Of a stretch of 64,000 nt of DNA, positions 21,793 to 32,869 are shown piece after piece; positions within the stretch are counted from its first letter, which is position 1; every line of letters begins with the position of its first letter. The DNA is from Eutreptiella sp. 'Long Island Sound 2002'. Its lineage: Eukaryota > Euglenozoa > Euglenophyceae > Eutreptiales > Eutreptiaceae. The translations under genes were made by a program, and so were the position numbers. The DNA is taken from NCBI GenBank assembly GCA_964036045.1, contig OZ038382.1, positions 78,467,918 to 78,531,917 on the forward strand, given 5' to 3'. The notes beneath the pieces were generated by a model. That model made no database searches and was not told the origin of the DNA. It saw only the letters and a program-made list of their open reading frames with translations.

Positions 21793-24700
21793 GGCGTGCT
21801 CCTGCTCCCTATTGTTGATTAGTAAATTTTTGTGTTTGCCCATTTTCTTGTTTTCTAGTTTGATAGTGCCGTGTGGTGTGGTGCTTATTATGGTGTACAG
21901 TGTGTCAGGGCCACAGAATACTCCTACATCAACTACTCCTAGTGTTCCTGTTGAGTTGTTTGTTTTGCAGTCCTTAGTGTTTATGCTCATGGCTGCGGCA
22001 GCAAGTGCACGTGTGGAGAATGAGAGCCCGTGCTCCAGCCACACGCTGCATGTCACCAGATACCACCCGCCTTTGTAGTGGGTGCTGCCAATAATTTTTG
22101 CAAGTCTGGTTGTCCTGCCCGAGGTTCACTGTGGCAGGAACTGTGCGTGTTCCAGTTTTTCAGTAAGTGGATTGTGAAAATGTTGCGGCCGTTGACCTCC
22201 AGGACACAGTGTTGTGCAGTTTTCAATTTGTTTCTTACCTGTTGGCCATTGGTGCATTGTACACTAGTTTCAAGTGCGGTGCTGTGGAGTGGTTTACTTT
22301 TAGTTGTGACGTGTCATGTCACGTAATGCACACAGCGCGGTGCAGTTTGAGTGATGTGAATATTTTTCCTATGAATTTCTGAGCTTACGCTAGTTGATTG
22401 TGCTTTGGGGAAGTAGCTTTGAAGACTTTTCCCTGATGCCTTTGTCATTTTCTTTGTCTTTGCAGTTTACAGGTGACCACTGCAGGGACGCAGATTTCAG
22501 CAAACACACACCCTGCAGGTGTGTATTTACATGTGCGGACACTTTGAGTCGAACACTGTGTTTTTTTTTCTTTTTGCATTTTGTTGTGTACTGTACAGCA
22601 AGTACAGGAGTGGAGTACTCTTCAACAGAATTTTTGCATCTGCTCCTCCGGCCTGTTGCACGTGACCTGCTGTAGGAGACATAATACGTCGTTGAATAAT
22701 TTCCTGTTTTCCAGTTGCCGTTTTGCATCTGTGTAATTCTGTGCCACAGCATGTATCATACCAGTTGGAGACGACAAGAGAAATTGAGAGCTCCTCAGGA
22801 GTTCATCACGGAAGCAATGCACCGGGACACCAGATATCTGGTATGTCTTTGGTTTGGTTGCTTTGCCAGGTTTGGTGCATGTCTGTACGTCGTGGTCAGT
22901 TTTTGGGGCTTTCGTCACATGATTTTCTGATCCCTTCCTCGCTGTCATTACATGCATATGTGTGTGACATTAATTTTTGTAACTGTGCATGTGCAATATG
23001 TTTTTGATAATTATCTGTCACACCGCTGGTTGTGATCGTCTTGCTGACATTTTACGATTATATCATTTGCACTCAACATACGTTGTCCAATTTCTTTTCT
23101 TTGCAGACTGAATTTCAGTTGAAGTGTGGAGGCTTGTCAGGGGTTCAGGAGTGAAGCACTCAGCAGAGACACCAGATTTCTGGTATGTCTTTTAATTGTT
23201 TGCTCTGCTGACTGATACTTCCTTTGCTCCCATTTGTGAAGCAGCGGTGTTGAAGCTGCTGCTGATTTTATCTCTCCTTAGTGTTCATTGATTGGCTGGA
23301 CCATTCATTTGTCTTTTTTTTTTTTTTTGTGTTGAATGGCCGGGCGGCACGGTTGTTGTGATTTGTTTGTTTCATGGTTCAATGATTTCATGACGTTTCA
23401 ATGTTATGTATAGCAGAATTTCTTTCGCTGCATCGGCAGTGTTGAAGCTGCTTGACAGTTGTTTGTCATTGCTTGCAGAATGCAATTCAACTGGAGGCAA
23501 GCACAGTTTAGTGAAGCTGGGGCGTTGTCTGTGCTCTGGTATGTCTCTTGTCGATGGTTGTGTGTGCGTGTTACAAGGGGCATCCAGAAGTTCACGTTCC
23601 ATAAGTTCATTGAATTTTTTTATGGGTGCCGCGAGTGCAGGCGTATTTTCTGTGCGTCTGCAATGGGTGTGCTTGCCTTGATAACCCTCGCTTCAGCCGT
23701 CTTCATGTCCTTTGTCTCCACATACTGACAATGTTTCTGGCAATACAACCACCTGGAGCTGAGCTTAGTCCAGCAGTTGCGCGAGTGCTTGAACCGGCAT
23801 GGGTTAGCATTTTTGGTGACAGCTTTAGGTTTGGCGTTGCTTGACAAGCTGTTGCGCTGATCAATGCTGATTCATTCCACAATGGATCTCTCAGCCATGC
23901 TTGACTATTCCAAATGTCCAAGGCATAGCAGTTCAGGTTGCCTGCTCTGCTGATCATCAGCTGCCGTTGACGGCTCACTTCCTTTTATTCTGTTGGCATG
24001 TTATTGTTTTGCATGACCAGTTGTCAATTTGAAGTTCAATGATTGGTTTGGATGCTGGGACTTGTTCGGAGATCGAGTCCAGAGCGTTGTCAATGCTCTG
24101 GTATGTGTATTGTGTGTATGTGTGTTGGTGTGCGTTAGATTATGGATAGTGAAATGAACAGATCGGCTCACGTGCACCCCATGGCCCTTTACTGATCGTA
24201 CAGACAGACAGACACTTTCAGTGTGAGTGCCATGCACCAATGCCCTACAGCAGCGGTCAGGCATGTGGGGCGCTTTGAGGGGCGATGAATTTAATGCAGC
24301 GGCCACAGGGACCAAAAGCGCTCTGTCCGCGTTGCAGCGTCCCCAGTAACCGAAGAAGTCTGTTTTGTCCCTCATTGTTGTTGTTTGATTCTTGCGATCA
24401 AGATTGCAAACGTTTGGGTATGTGTCCCCTATTTTGGACACCACGCACCATATCAAGACACTTGCAGCCCTAAGGTTAAGGACCCAGGTTCCGTCTTCTT
24501 TTGCTCTTGTGTGTTGGTCCTGCCAGCGGGTTCTTTCAGTGGGCCAGAGATGTTGTTTTTGATCACACAAAGATGATCTGACCTGAAGACTTAGCTCGTC
24601 AACGCCCCATTTATTTCCGTTAGAATCAATCGCTGTCCAAATGGACCTCCGACTCTGGAGAATGTATTGCCTTGGTTCAGCTGCTCTATTCTGCTTAATC

Positions 24701-25042
24701 AGCAGCAGGTCTCAAGACTGGATGTTCTCCTCTGCTGACCCCTTGTGTAAACTTGTGCACAGATAGTTCCCAAGTATATGGTTTTTGTGAGGTCTCCAGT
24801 CAGTGCCTGTCCACAGATAGTCACAGACACGGGTACAGACACAGATAGTCACAGACAGTCTGTCACAGTGTGCGACTCTGATTCCACCGCAAAGTGTGGC
24901 GGTTTCAGTGGGAGTACCATGACGTTTCAGCCTGCCCTGCAACACTGGCCTCTCCCTGGACAAGGGATCGCCAGTGGTGTAGGGGCCCATTCTCAGGGGC
25001 CAGTGCTGTGACGTCCATGGCAACACCCAGCACAGCTGACAG

Positions 25043-26094
25043 CCCCCCCCCCAAAGCCTGATATCAGTGTCAGCACAGCTGGCAGCCCCCCCCCCCCCAA
25101 ACTTCAGATTATTTAAATTCAGAAAGCAAACTGATAACAGAGTGCACCCACACCTGCGCTCCGGCCCACCGCACTGCGAGTAGAGGCGTTGCGATGAGTG
25201 TGGGTGTGTGATACCGTCCCCCCAGCGGATTGTCAGGTGTTGTCAGAGTTACTGACAGTCCCCCCACCCCCCCTGCTGACATGCGTGTGCCTCTTCTCCC
25301 TCTCTTATCCTGTTTTGTTTGCTCTGCAGCCCCTGCCCCTCCCCTCCCCTGCCTCTGCTACAGGCCAGCCAATGACGATTTCAGTGATCCAGCTTCGTGA
25401 GGAATGCACAATCCAAGCCCAGCAATGAGTGAAGGCCCATTAAGGGCAGAAGTCACCAAGAGTCCTCGGGTTGTACAGTAGTTTAGTTTTCTGTGCACCC
25501 AGCGGGATTCACAGTTCTTCTTTTGTTGTGTGGGGCTTGGTGTTTTTGCATTCTTTTTGCTGGAGTTTTAATTGCAGGCTGGTTTTTCTTTGTCAAGCAG
25601 TGCAGTGGCAGCAACGTGTGCAGTCGGGATTTTTTTGGTGTTTTGGAATTTTGTTTTGTTTTGACCTCATGTATTTTGTGCTGAGTGGGGCTTGTGACAG
25701 GTGCTGCCCCACTTGAGGTTACTGGTTTTACATGGGACTTTACAAGTGTTTTCTCAGCCCATCTGAGTTTTTCTGCCCATGTTGCTGAGGTAGCTCCTCA
25801 GCTTCTCCCCCCCCCCCCCTGCTGTACTGGAAGCTCGAAGCTTAAGTTTGGGCAAGGTAGGAACCCTAGGTCCGGTTTGTGAGGGGAGTGTAATGCATAG
25901 GTTCGTGAGGGGAGCATGGTCTTGTGCCTCAGGTTTGTGTAAGGGATTGTTTCAGGGACAACGGGGAACTAAGTTGTACCCCCGACCTGCGGGACGCGAC
26001 ATGCGACCCTGATTTTCATTTCCTTTGCGTATTTGAGTTGCATGGGCTGGCTCAGGTTTGGGCACAGGTCAGCCCAGCCCCCCCCCCCCCCCCC
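25043..26094. repeat. Long C homopolymers
   Basis: C runs of about 10 at 25043-25052, 13 at 25086-25098, 13 at 25807-25819 and 17 at 26078-26094. The first two are embedded in a duplicated ACAGCTG(A/G)CAGCC context. Lengths are prone to sequencing error. Confidence 0.8.
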
Positions 26095-26271
26095 GGGTTG
26101 TACATGTTTGACAGTACGTGCTTTGAATTTCAACTCTGCCCCCCTAGATGTTGATATGTGTGATTGATTGTGGGGATAAGCCAGCCTTATCTGCTTCTAT
26201 CCAATTATTCAGTTTTTTCGAACATTCCTTGGGGTGGTCCCCACTCCCCCTCAAACCCCAAGTCATATTCT

Positions 26272-26281
26272 GTGAGGGGAG
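26272..26281 (+). promoter_or_regulatory. Polypurine tract of the 5.8-kb LTR element
   Basis: The run ending GAGGGGAG directly precedes the TG that opens the right LTR, the position where plus-strand priming occurs in LTR retrotransposons. Similar GTGAGGGGAG words occur upstream, so the assignment rests on position. Confidence 0.5.
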
Positions 26282-26613
26282 TGCAGTAGGATAGGACAAA
26301 AAATGCTGTCATTGCGTTTCAAGATCGTAGTTGTTGAATTTGCTGTGATTGAAATCAGGCAGAGATCTGCCGGCGCGCGCGTGACGCGCCGGCAAAAGGC
26401 CAGATGTAAAATGACGATAGAAAACATGTATAGAATTGGGTTCTGTCAAACGATTTTATGCATAATTAGATGTTTATTAATCGTCTGTGAAATCCGATTC
26501 TGTTTATAGGGTATTGTCGGATTTATGACGATTATGATCATTGTTGCTTGGATTAACTGAGGTCTCAGTGTTGTTGTTGCGCTGTGCTTGCTATTCAAGT
26601 TCACTGGAGTCCA
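26282..26613 (+). repeat. 3' LTR of the 5.8-kb element
   Basis: 332 bp, same length as the left copy and about 96% identical by eye. The 10-bp inverted repeat with loop CGCGTGA is conserved at 26368-26394. Confidence 0.65.
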
Positions 26614-27355
26614 ATACGTTGCATTGCAATCAACTTGCGGCCAAATATGGATGTGATTGGTTGGGGGTGCTTGTGGACAACGTCGTGCATGTAGACGACT
26701 CCCTCATTTCCTCAATTCGTGTGATGCGTTGGCAATGTTGGGGTTGTACCACCAATTTTGATGGTACATACAACATGATGAAGAGTCGAGGCTTTGTTTG
26801 CTCCACTTGTAACGCATCACAATCTAAGGGGGACAAAAAGCGCGCAGGGCAGACGGGCTCCAAGGAGAACAAGCAGCCGCAGGGCAAGCGGGCGGTGTGG
26901 TGGCACCCCGGGAGGACAAGCAGCGGGCAGGGCAAGTGGGCTCCAAGGAGAACACGCAGCTTGCAGGGCAAGCAGCCTCCAAGGAGGACAAGCAACGGGC
27001 AGGGCAAGCGGGTCGTGTGGTGGCATCCCGAGAGGACGAGCAGCGGGCAGGGCAAGCGGGCTCCAAGGAGGACAAGCAGCGGGCAGGGCAAGCGGGCTCC
27101 AAGGAGGACAAAGAGCGGGCGGGACAGGCTAGCCCTAAGGAGGACAATCAGCTGGCGGGGCAAGTGGGGGGCCAAGCTGGCGCTAAGGAGGATAAGCAAC
27201 GGGCCGGGCAAGCTGGGGCCCCTCGGCGTGCTTTGAAATATGCACGTGAAACCTTGGCCAGCCAGTCAACTGTTATGGCTTCGAACAGCAGCAGCGCAGC
27301 GAGCGCGCAAGTCGCAAGTCGCAGTCGCAATCGCACTGCAGTCTGTGAATACTAA
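26614..27355 (+). pseudogene. Zinc-ribbon-like domain followed by a 12-residue hydrophilic repeat
   Basis: Directly after the 3' LTR the sequence encodes NQLAAKYGCDWLGVL, then MRWQCWGC and GFVCSTC, a Cys-pair domain similar to the one left of the element. It passes into a tandem array with unit SKEDKQRAGQAG (36 bp), about ten copies to 27220. The opening part and most of the repeat are in different frames, with the change near 26880. The final frame stops at 27355 after a Ser/Ala/Arg tail. The 36-bp unit has no stop in any frame on either strand, so long overlapping ORFs here are expected by chance. The start codon is not identifiable because the LTR lies upstream. Confidence 0.4.
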
Positions 27356-27554
27356 AGAAGCATCGAATGCCTGTGTGAATGAGCGTTGTAAGATACTTTG
27401 TTCTCTGAACAGAGTTTTTGTCTTCGACATTGTGTTATGTATTGGTGCCCCGTCTAAAGATCCTGCGAGGTTTGTCAATTTGGGATTTTGGATTTTGAGA
27501 AACAAAGAGGCACAGGAGTACAAGTCGAGTTCCCAAGAAACAAACCACAACAAC

Positions 27555-27569
27555 TGGTAGCCAGCTAGG
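27555..27569 (+). promoter_or_regulatory. Possible primer binding site of element D
   Basis: TGGTAGCCAGCTAGG lies about 80 bp before the first gag codon and begins with TGGTAGC, like the likely primer sites of elements B and C. Which tRNA would match is unknown and no LTR pair was found for this element. Confidence 0.3.
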
Positions 27570-27636
27570 TGGCGGGGAGATCATTATTCGAGATCAATCT
27601 TCGACTCCGTCAACTTGATTTTGATTTCGATCTACA

Positions 27637-29163
27637 ATGGAGCGGTCCTTCGACGATGCAGCTATGCTGCACTTCATCAGAGACAGTCTGGTTCGAAGTG
27701 ATTCACCCTTGCATCACGAATTTTTAGGTTTCGTTAGCAAAGTTCATCGCAGAGCGCATCGCAAGCCGAGAAAGCGAGTGGTTTCCATGTCTCTCTCGTG
27801 ATCTTCACAGCTGTTCGCAGAAGCTTGCAGATACTCAAGCCAACGTCATCGAATTGGAACAACGCATCGATGCATTGCGAGCAACAGCAGCAAGTGCTAC
27901 TGCAGCAACTGGTCAGCGAGTCGACACTTTGCAGTCCTCGACAGAAAATGCAACTCAAGGTGCTGCAAACGAACTTCGACGCGTAGAGCATGAATTGTTG
28001 CAATGTTATGGCCTGCTCAACGAATTTGTATGAACTTCGAGTCAACCACCTTCGAACAACATCCAGTTTCCACAACCACAACTACAGCTCCATCCACAAC
28101 CACCGTCTCCTTCGAATCAACCGCTGTATGCACCGCCGAGCAGTTCACCTCACCCTCCACAACAACCACTTCAACAGCCACCTGTCTTTGAACCACATCC
28201 AGCACATCAGTTCGCAGTGCAGCGTGCTCCTACGCAAGAGATTTTGGGACGCCGTGTCGAGCGCTTGAATAAGCTGGTCAAGAGGTTCTCTGGGAGACCT
28301 GGATGTGGAGAGCTTCGAACATGGACGGAGGATTTGTTACGAGCCTTCAGCCTGTCGGACATCACCTCACCCGTCGATCAGGTGACAACCATATCATTCC
28401 TCCTCGATGGTGATGCTGCCGAGTATTATCATAGCTTGACGAAGGCTGTACAGGATGATTGGTTCGAGCTCATGCGTGTGTTAGGCCAACGTTTCGATTG
28501 CATATCCCATGAGCCAGTGTATTTGTCGAGAATGCTGAGCTTGAAAGAGAGCGAGTTTCCTCGACATGCAGATTACGTGCGGGAATTTCGTACTTGCGTT
28601 ATCAAGTCGAAGGTTAACACCAGTGACCTCCAGATGGGTTACCTCGTCAACTCTCGATTTGTTGAAGGTTTGTCGAATGACGGTGTTGGTCGGCAGTACA
28701 TCGTTGAAGTCCGTTCGAGATGGCGTTCTAATAGGCCATTTGGATTCGATACCTTGGTAGAGACCATCCCAGAAGCCTACATTGCGGCTGGGTATCAGCT
28801 TGAAGAGGTACAGAACGCATCAAGAACGACATCAGATCACACTCTGGGTCCTGCAGTGTCAAGACCCCTGCCTATGATGGTTCCACCTACTTCGACTTCC
28901 ACATTCTCATCCAACCCTATGCCAACGCCGCGCGTCAATCGCATGCCAACTCCAGCTGCAGCGCACACGGCTTAGACTGTGGCAGAGCCGATGAACCTTG
29001 ATGCAATTGCCAAGCTCCGAGAAGAGCTACATGCCTACATTGGCGAACGTTGTAATGAACGGTTCGGACGCCAAGATGGTCGAGAAAGTAGGCGTTGCTA
29101 CAATTGTGGTCAACAAGTCCACTTGGCCGGTGGCGGCGCTTTCAAATCGGTTGGAGACAGCTG
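27637..29163 (+). pseudogene. gag: Gag of Ty3-like element D, decayed
   Basis: The gag reads from ATG 27637 (MERSFDDAAMLHFIRDSLV), changes frame near 27730, continues as a coiled coil (NVIELEQRIDALRATA), meets an in-frame UGA at 28031-28033, passes a Pro/Gln-rich linker, then gives a clear retrotransposon capsid region (28217-28780: GCGELRTWTEDLLRAF, TTISFLLDGDAAEYYHSL). An in-frame UAG at 28973-28975 is followed in the same frame by a zinc-knuckle start (RRCYNCGQQVHLA) whose last Cys is missing. Four defects in 1.5 kb mean this copy cannot make normal Gag. No pol was found downstream. A minisatellite and a 3-kb insertion follow instead. Confidence 0.75.
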
Positions 29164-29204
29164 AAGCCCTGGTGCCGGACAAGGAAAAGTCGGGCAAGAA
29201 GAGG

Positions 29205-29300
29205 AAGAGGGGTGACAGTCGGTGAGCCGATGGCTATGACGATCGGTGAGCCGATGGGTGTGACGATCGGTGTAGCGATCAGTGCGACAAACAGTGGTGT
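29205..29300 (+). repeat. Minisatellite with GACGATCGGTG core
   Basis: Short imperfect repeats of type TGACGATCGGTGAGCCGATG. Related words recur at 29415-29445, 29596-29616 and 32610-32655, on both sides of the 3-kb insertion. Nothing else is seen between 29300 and 29580. Confidence 0.6.
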
Positions 29301-30189
29301 AACCACGGACAAAAATAAGCAGGCTTGGGTCGCATAACCTAAGAGTGTTCGGACAACATATTGTTTAAACAGTCAGGCCAACATCTGAGTCACATTGTGC
29401 CTGCGCTCTGAGATCAGCTTGATCGGTGAACCGATCAGTGCGACGATATGTACATTGCAGGAATCATCACAGCAGGATCCGTGCAATGATGTGCAATGCG
29501 GTTTGGGCCTCACATAATGCGTAGTATGCCTGATTCCAATGTTTTCTTTCAAAAAAGTACAACGCTTTCCAACAAAAAAATGCAGGGAAGAAACGGTGCA
29601 CCGATTGGTGTGACGAGGTAGGTAGGTAGGTATCTTTGGGAGCTCGGGATGCCTCCTTTGACAATGCAGGAAGAAGGTCTTACCAAGGGGACGTCCTGTC
29701 CCTCCCACTGCCCCAGTTCAGGTGCCTCTTAAGCCGCTCCCGCAGGTGCTTGGGAAGGCAGTGTCGCGGCCACCTGGTCCAGGTGTCCCGGGTGGGAGGG
29801 TGTCCCCACATGTGTCCATGGGTAGGGCCACATGCCCCCTCCTTTGGGCGGCAGCTCTGAGGGCTGCCCAGCCGTGTGGAGTGTCTCTCACCACAAGGGG
29901 TATTGCTCCCGCTAGTCTACGGTGCGACCGCCTCACCCTTGTGGCTTGAGTTGCGGGGCCTCTCTGCTTGGCAGGCGACCCCCTCCCGGACTGTGTACCG
30001 GCTCACCTGTCAACGGTTGCTTCCATGGCTCCGGGTGACGTTTGCCATGGTCCCCGATGCAGCCTGGCCGGGCTCGGACCAGCGGCCTTGGGGTACCGCC
30101 CCTGCTGCTGGCCTGGTGGGTCGGCTGAGTCGCCCCAGTGCGCCCGACCCATGGGGTGTTGGTTCTTTCCTGTCCCTCTGCCGCCCTAC

Positions 30190-31740
30190 GTGTGCACGTG
30201 TGTGCGGTGTCCTGGGCCACTTGGCTCCTGTTCACCGGCCGCTTGGTGCGTTGCTTTGCTTGTGCGGTGTCCTGGGCCGCTTGCCTCCTGTTCACCGGTG
30301 TGCCCGCTCGGTGTGTTGTTTGGCCTGTGCGGTGTCCTGGGCCACTTGGCTCCTGTTCACCGGTGTGCCTGCTCGGTGTGTTGCTTTGCTTGTGCGGTGT
30401 CCTTGGCCACTTGGTTCCTGTTCACCGGAGTGCCCGCTCGGTGCGTTGCTTTGCGTGTGCGGTGTCCTGGGCCACTTGGCTCCTGTTCACCGGTGTGCCC
30501 GCTGGGCGTGTTGTGTTGCGTGTGCGGTTTCCTGGGCCACTTGGCTCCTGTTTACCGGTGTGCCCGCTGTGTCTGCTGTGTGGCGTGTGCGGTGTCCTGG
30601 GCCACCTGGCCTCTGTTTACCGGTGTGCCCGCTCGGTGCGTTGCTTTGCGTGTGCGCTGTCCTGGGCCACTTGGCTCCTGTTCACCAGTGTGCCCGCTTG
30701 GTGCGTTGCTTTGCTTGTGTGGTGTCCTGGGCCACTTGGCTCCTGTTCACGGGTGTGCCCACTTGGTGTGTTGCCTGTGTGTGCGGTGTCCTGGGCCACC
30801 TGGCTCCTGTTCACCGGTGTGCCCGCTTGGTGCGTTGTTTTGCTTGTGCGGTGTCCTGGGCCACTTGGCTCCTGTTCACTGGTGTGTCCGCTCGGCGTGT
30901 TGTGTTGCTTGTGCGGTGTCCTGGGCCACTTGGCTCCTGTTCACCGGTGTGCCCACTTGGTGTGTTGCCTGTGTGTGCGGTGTCCTGGGCCACCTGGCTC
31001 CTGTTCACCGGTGTGCCCGCTTGGTGCGTTGTTTTGCTTGTGCGGTGTCCTGGGCCACTTGGCTCCTGTTCACTGGTGTGCCCGCTCGGCGTGTTGTGTT
31101 GCGTGTGCGGTGTCCTGGGCCACTTGGCTCCTGGTCATCGTTGTGCCCTCTCGGCGTGTGGTGTTGCGTGTGCGGTGTCCTGGGCCACGCGGCCGCTGTT
31201 CACCGTTGTGCCCGCTGTGTGTGCTGTGTGGCGTGTGCGCCGTCCTGGGCCACCTGGCCCCTTTTCACCGGTGTGCCCGCTCGGTCCGTTGCTTTACGTG
31301 TGCGGTGCCCTGGGCCACTTGGCTCCTGTTCACTGGTGTGCCCGCTCAGTGTGTTGCCTGTGTGTGCGGTGTCCTGGGCCACTTGACTCCTGTTCACCGG
31401 TGTGCCCGCCCGGTGTGTTGTTTTGCTTGTGCGGTGTCCTGGGCCACTTGGCTCCTGTTCACTGGTGTGCCCGCTCAGTCCGTTGCTTTGCGTGTGCGGT
31501 GTCCTAGGCTACGTGGCTCCTGTTCAACGATGTGCCCGCTCGGTGTGTTGTATTGCGTGTGCGGTGTCCTGGGCAACTTGGCTCCTGTTCACCGGTGTGT
31601 CCGCTCGGTGCGTTGTGTTGCGTGTGCGGTGTCCTGGGCCCCTTCGCTCTAGTTCACCGGTGCGCTCGCCCGGGGTGCTTTGCGGTGTCCTGGGCCACTT
31701 GGCTCCTGTTCACCGGTGTGCGCGCTCGGTGTGTTGTGCT
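30190..31740 (+). repeat. 65-bp satellite, about 24 units
   Basis: The unit contains GTGCGGTGTCCTGGGCCAC, TTGGCTCCTGTTCACCGGTG and TGCCCGCTCGGTG. Spacing between GGGCCAC anchors is mostly exactly 65 bp. Because the unit has no stop in any forward frame and 65 is not a multiple of 3, each frame passes through all three phases and gives a 65-residue periodic peptide, producing overlapping ORFs of 434-543 codons. These are explained by the repeat and are not annotated as genes. Confidence 0.9.
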
Positions 31741-31786
31741 GTGGGTTGCGTTCGCGGGGCGTCGCTGCGGGGCGGTTACCCGCCCA

Positions 31787-31990
31787 TCGGGACGGTGGCC
31801 ATTCGTGGCCGGCAGGGGCTGGGTACCCTCCGGGCGCGCACTCGTCCGTCTGGACGGCGGCTGTTCGTAGCCGGCAGGCGCTGGGTACCCTCCGGGCGCA
31901 CACGCGTCCATCCGGACGGCGGCGGTTCTGTAGCCGGCAGGGGCTGGGTTCGCTGCCGGGCGCGCACACATCTGTCCGGACGGCGGCGGG
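31787..31990 (+). repeat. ~60-bp GC-rich tandem repeat, about 3.5 units
   Basis: Repeated block with GCCGGCAGGGGCTGGGT, CCTCCGGGCGCGCAC and TCCGGACGGCGGC. It directly follows the 65-bp satellite. The rest to 32594 is GC-rich with no domain found in its ORFs. Confidence 0.75.
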
Positions 31991-32869
31991 TCTTGCTTGG
32001 CACCTGTCCTCGTTCCCGTGGCCCGTTGCGTGTTTTGCGCGCTCTCCGGGTCTGCGGCACCCGGCAGCCGTCGCTGCTTGGCACCTGTCCGTGTGCCTTG
32101 GTTGTGGCCTGCGGCGTGCCTCTCTGGCGTGCCTCGTGGCCCCGCGTGGTGCGCCGCGCCTTGTCCAGTCCGGTCGCTCTCCGTGCTCCGATCGGCTTTC
32201 CCGACGCCGTGGTGCCTTTCCCTACCCCGGGGGCTTGCGCCCCCGGCTTTACTGGGTGGCTGCGCGGGGCACGCGGAAGCTGGCCGAGAACCGGGCTCAT
32301 TGTGCCTGCCGCTGGCCCCCGCCGAGACAGGGGCCAGGGCTCGCTCTGCGTTGTACCCGTTCGGGGCCCCGTGATGGGGTTGTCCCTGGCGGGTCCCTCC
32401 GGCGTCGGTCTTGGGCTGCGTGCGCTGCGGTGGTTGGCGTGTGTGGACCCGGTCACTGACGCGTCCAGTTTCCCGTACCGTCCGTCGTTCGACGGGGGAC
32501 TCGGCCGGTGCACGGCAGCTGTTTCGTGTGGACGCCGACACCTCCCCTTGCGGGTCGGAGGACGCCACGCCTGGGTCCCGTGCGTGTGTGCGTGTGCAGG
32601 GAAGAAACGGTGCACCGATTGGTGTGACGATCGGTGCGACGATCAGCGCACCAATTGGTGCAACACTTGTTTTAGTGCATTTTTCCTGGGGAAAATACAC
32701 ATTTAATGTTTTCGTAATAGTCCGACATGTGGCTCGACAAACGGTAGGGTGAATGATTAGGATGTCACAATCGGTTGCAAAACGGATAGACGTTCATCCA
32801 TTTCAAGGTCCAAGCGGCTAGACGTTCATAGTTTTGGCCACTTTGTGTCCCATAAAATCGAAGGTGTTG

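Larger units (their letters stand above)
21793..26281 (+). other. Long interior of the LTR element without recognisable gene
   Basis: T/G-rich sequence with scattered short ORFs. Four places read CTGGTATGT (about 22839, 23181, 23540, 24090), and several are preceded upstream by pyrimidine-rich stretches ending in GCAG, so the region imitates or contains small exons and introns. A CAGA tract lies near 24198-24215 and a poly-T run at 23313-23328. The right third has C homopolymers and repeated GTGAGGGGAG words (about 25878, 25906, 26272). A 189-codon minus-strand ORF at 24001-24570 contains a THTNTHTHNTHT microsatellite translation and is not accepted as a gene. Confidence 0.5.
20772..26613 (+). 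mobile_element. 5.8-kb LTR element without pol (LARD-like)
   Basis: Two direct repeats of exactly 332 bp (20772-21103 and 26282-26613) begin TGCA and end GTCCA, differ at about 12 sites, and the right one is preceded by the purine run GAGGGGAG. These are the hallmarks of an LTR retrotransposon. The interior has one 200-codon coiled-coil ORF and otherwise no recognisable gag, protease, RT or integrase, as in large retrotransposon derivatives moved by another element. The 5-bp flanks (TTACC and ATACG) are not a clean target duplication, so either termini are misplaced or the two ends come from different insertions. Confidence 0.65.
29581..32630 (+). mobile_element. 3-kb insertion between 36-bp direct repeats
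   Basis: An identical 36-bp sequence lies at 29581-29616 and 32595-32630, and the 2978 bp between them interrupt the minisatellite region. The insert starts with the same 92 bp as the insert in the J-domain exon, then has GC-rich sequence, a 65-bp satellite (30190-31740), a ~60-bp repeat (31787-31990) and GC-rich sequence without a recognisable gene. A long target duplication or recombination between repeats could explain the flanks. Confidence 0.55.

Noticed and set aside
24001-24570. 189-codon minus-strand ORF
   Set aside because: It contains a microsatellite translation (repeated Thr-His) and no known domain, and lies in an LTR element interior.
29876-32706. Overlapping ORFs of 434 to 543 codons, Cys-rich
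   Set aside because: They follow from a 65-bp satellite with no stops in any forward frame. The translations are strictly periodic and all three frames look alike.
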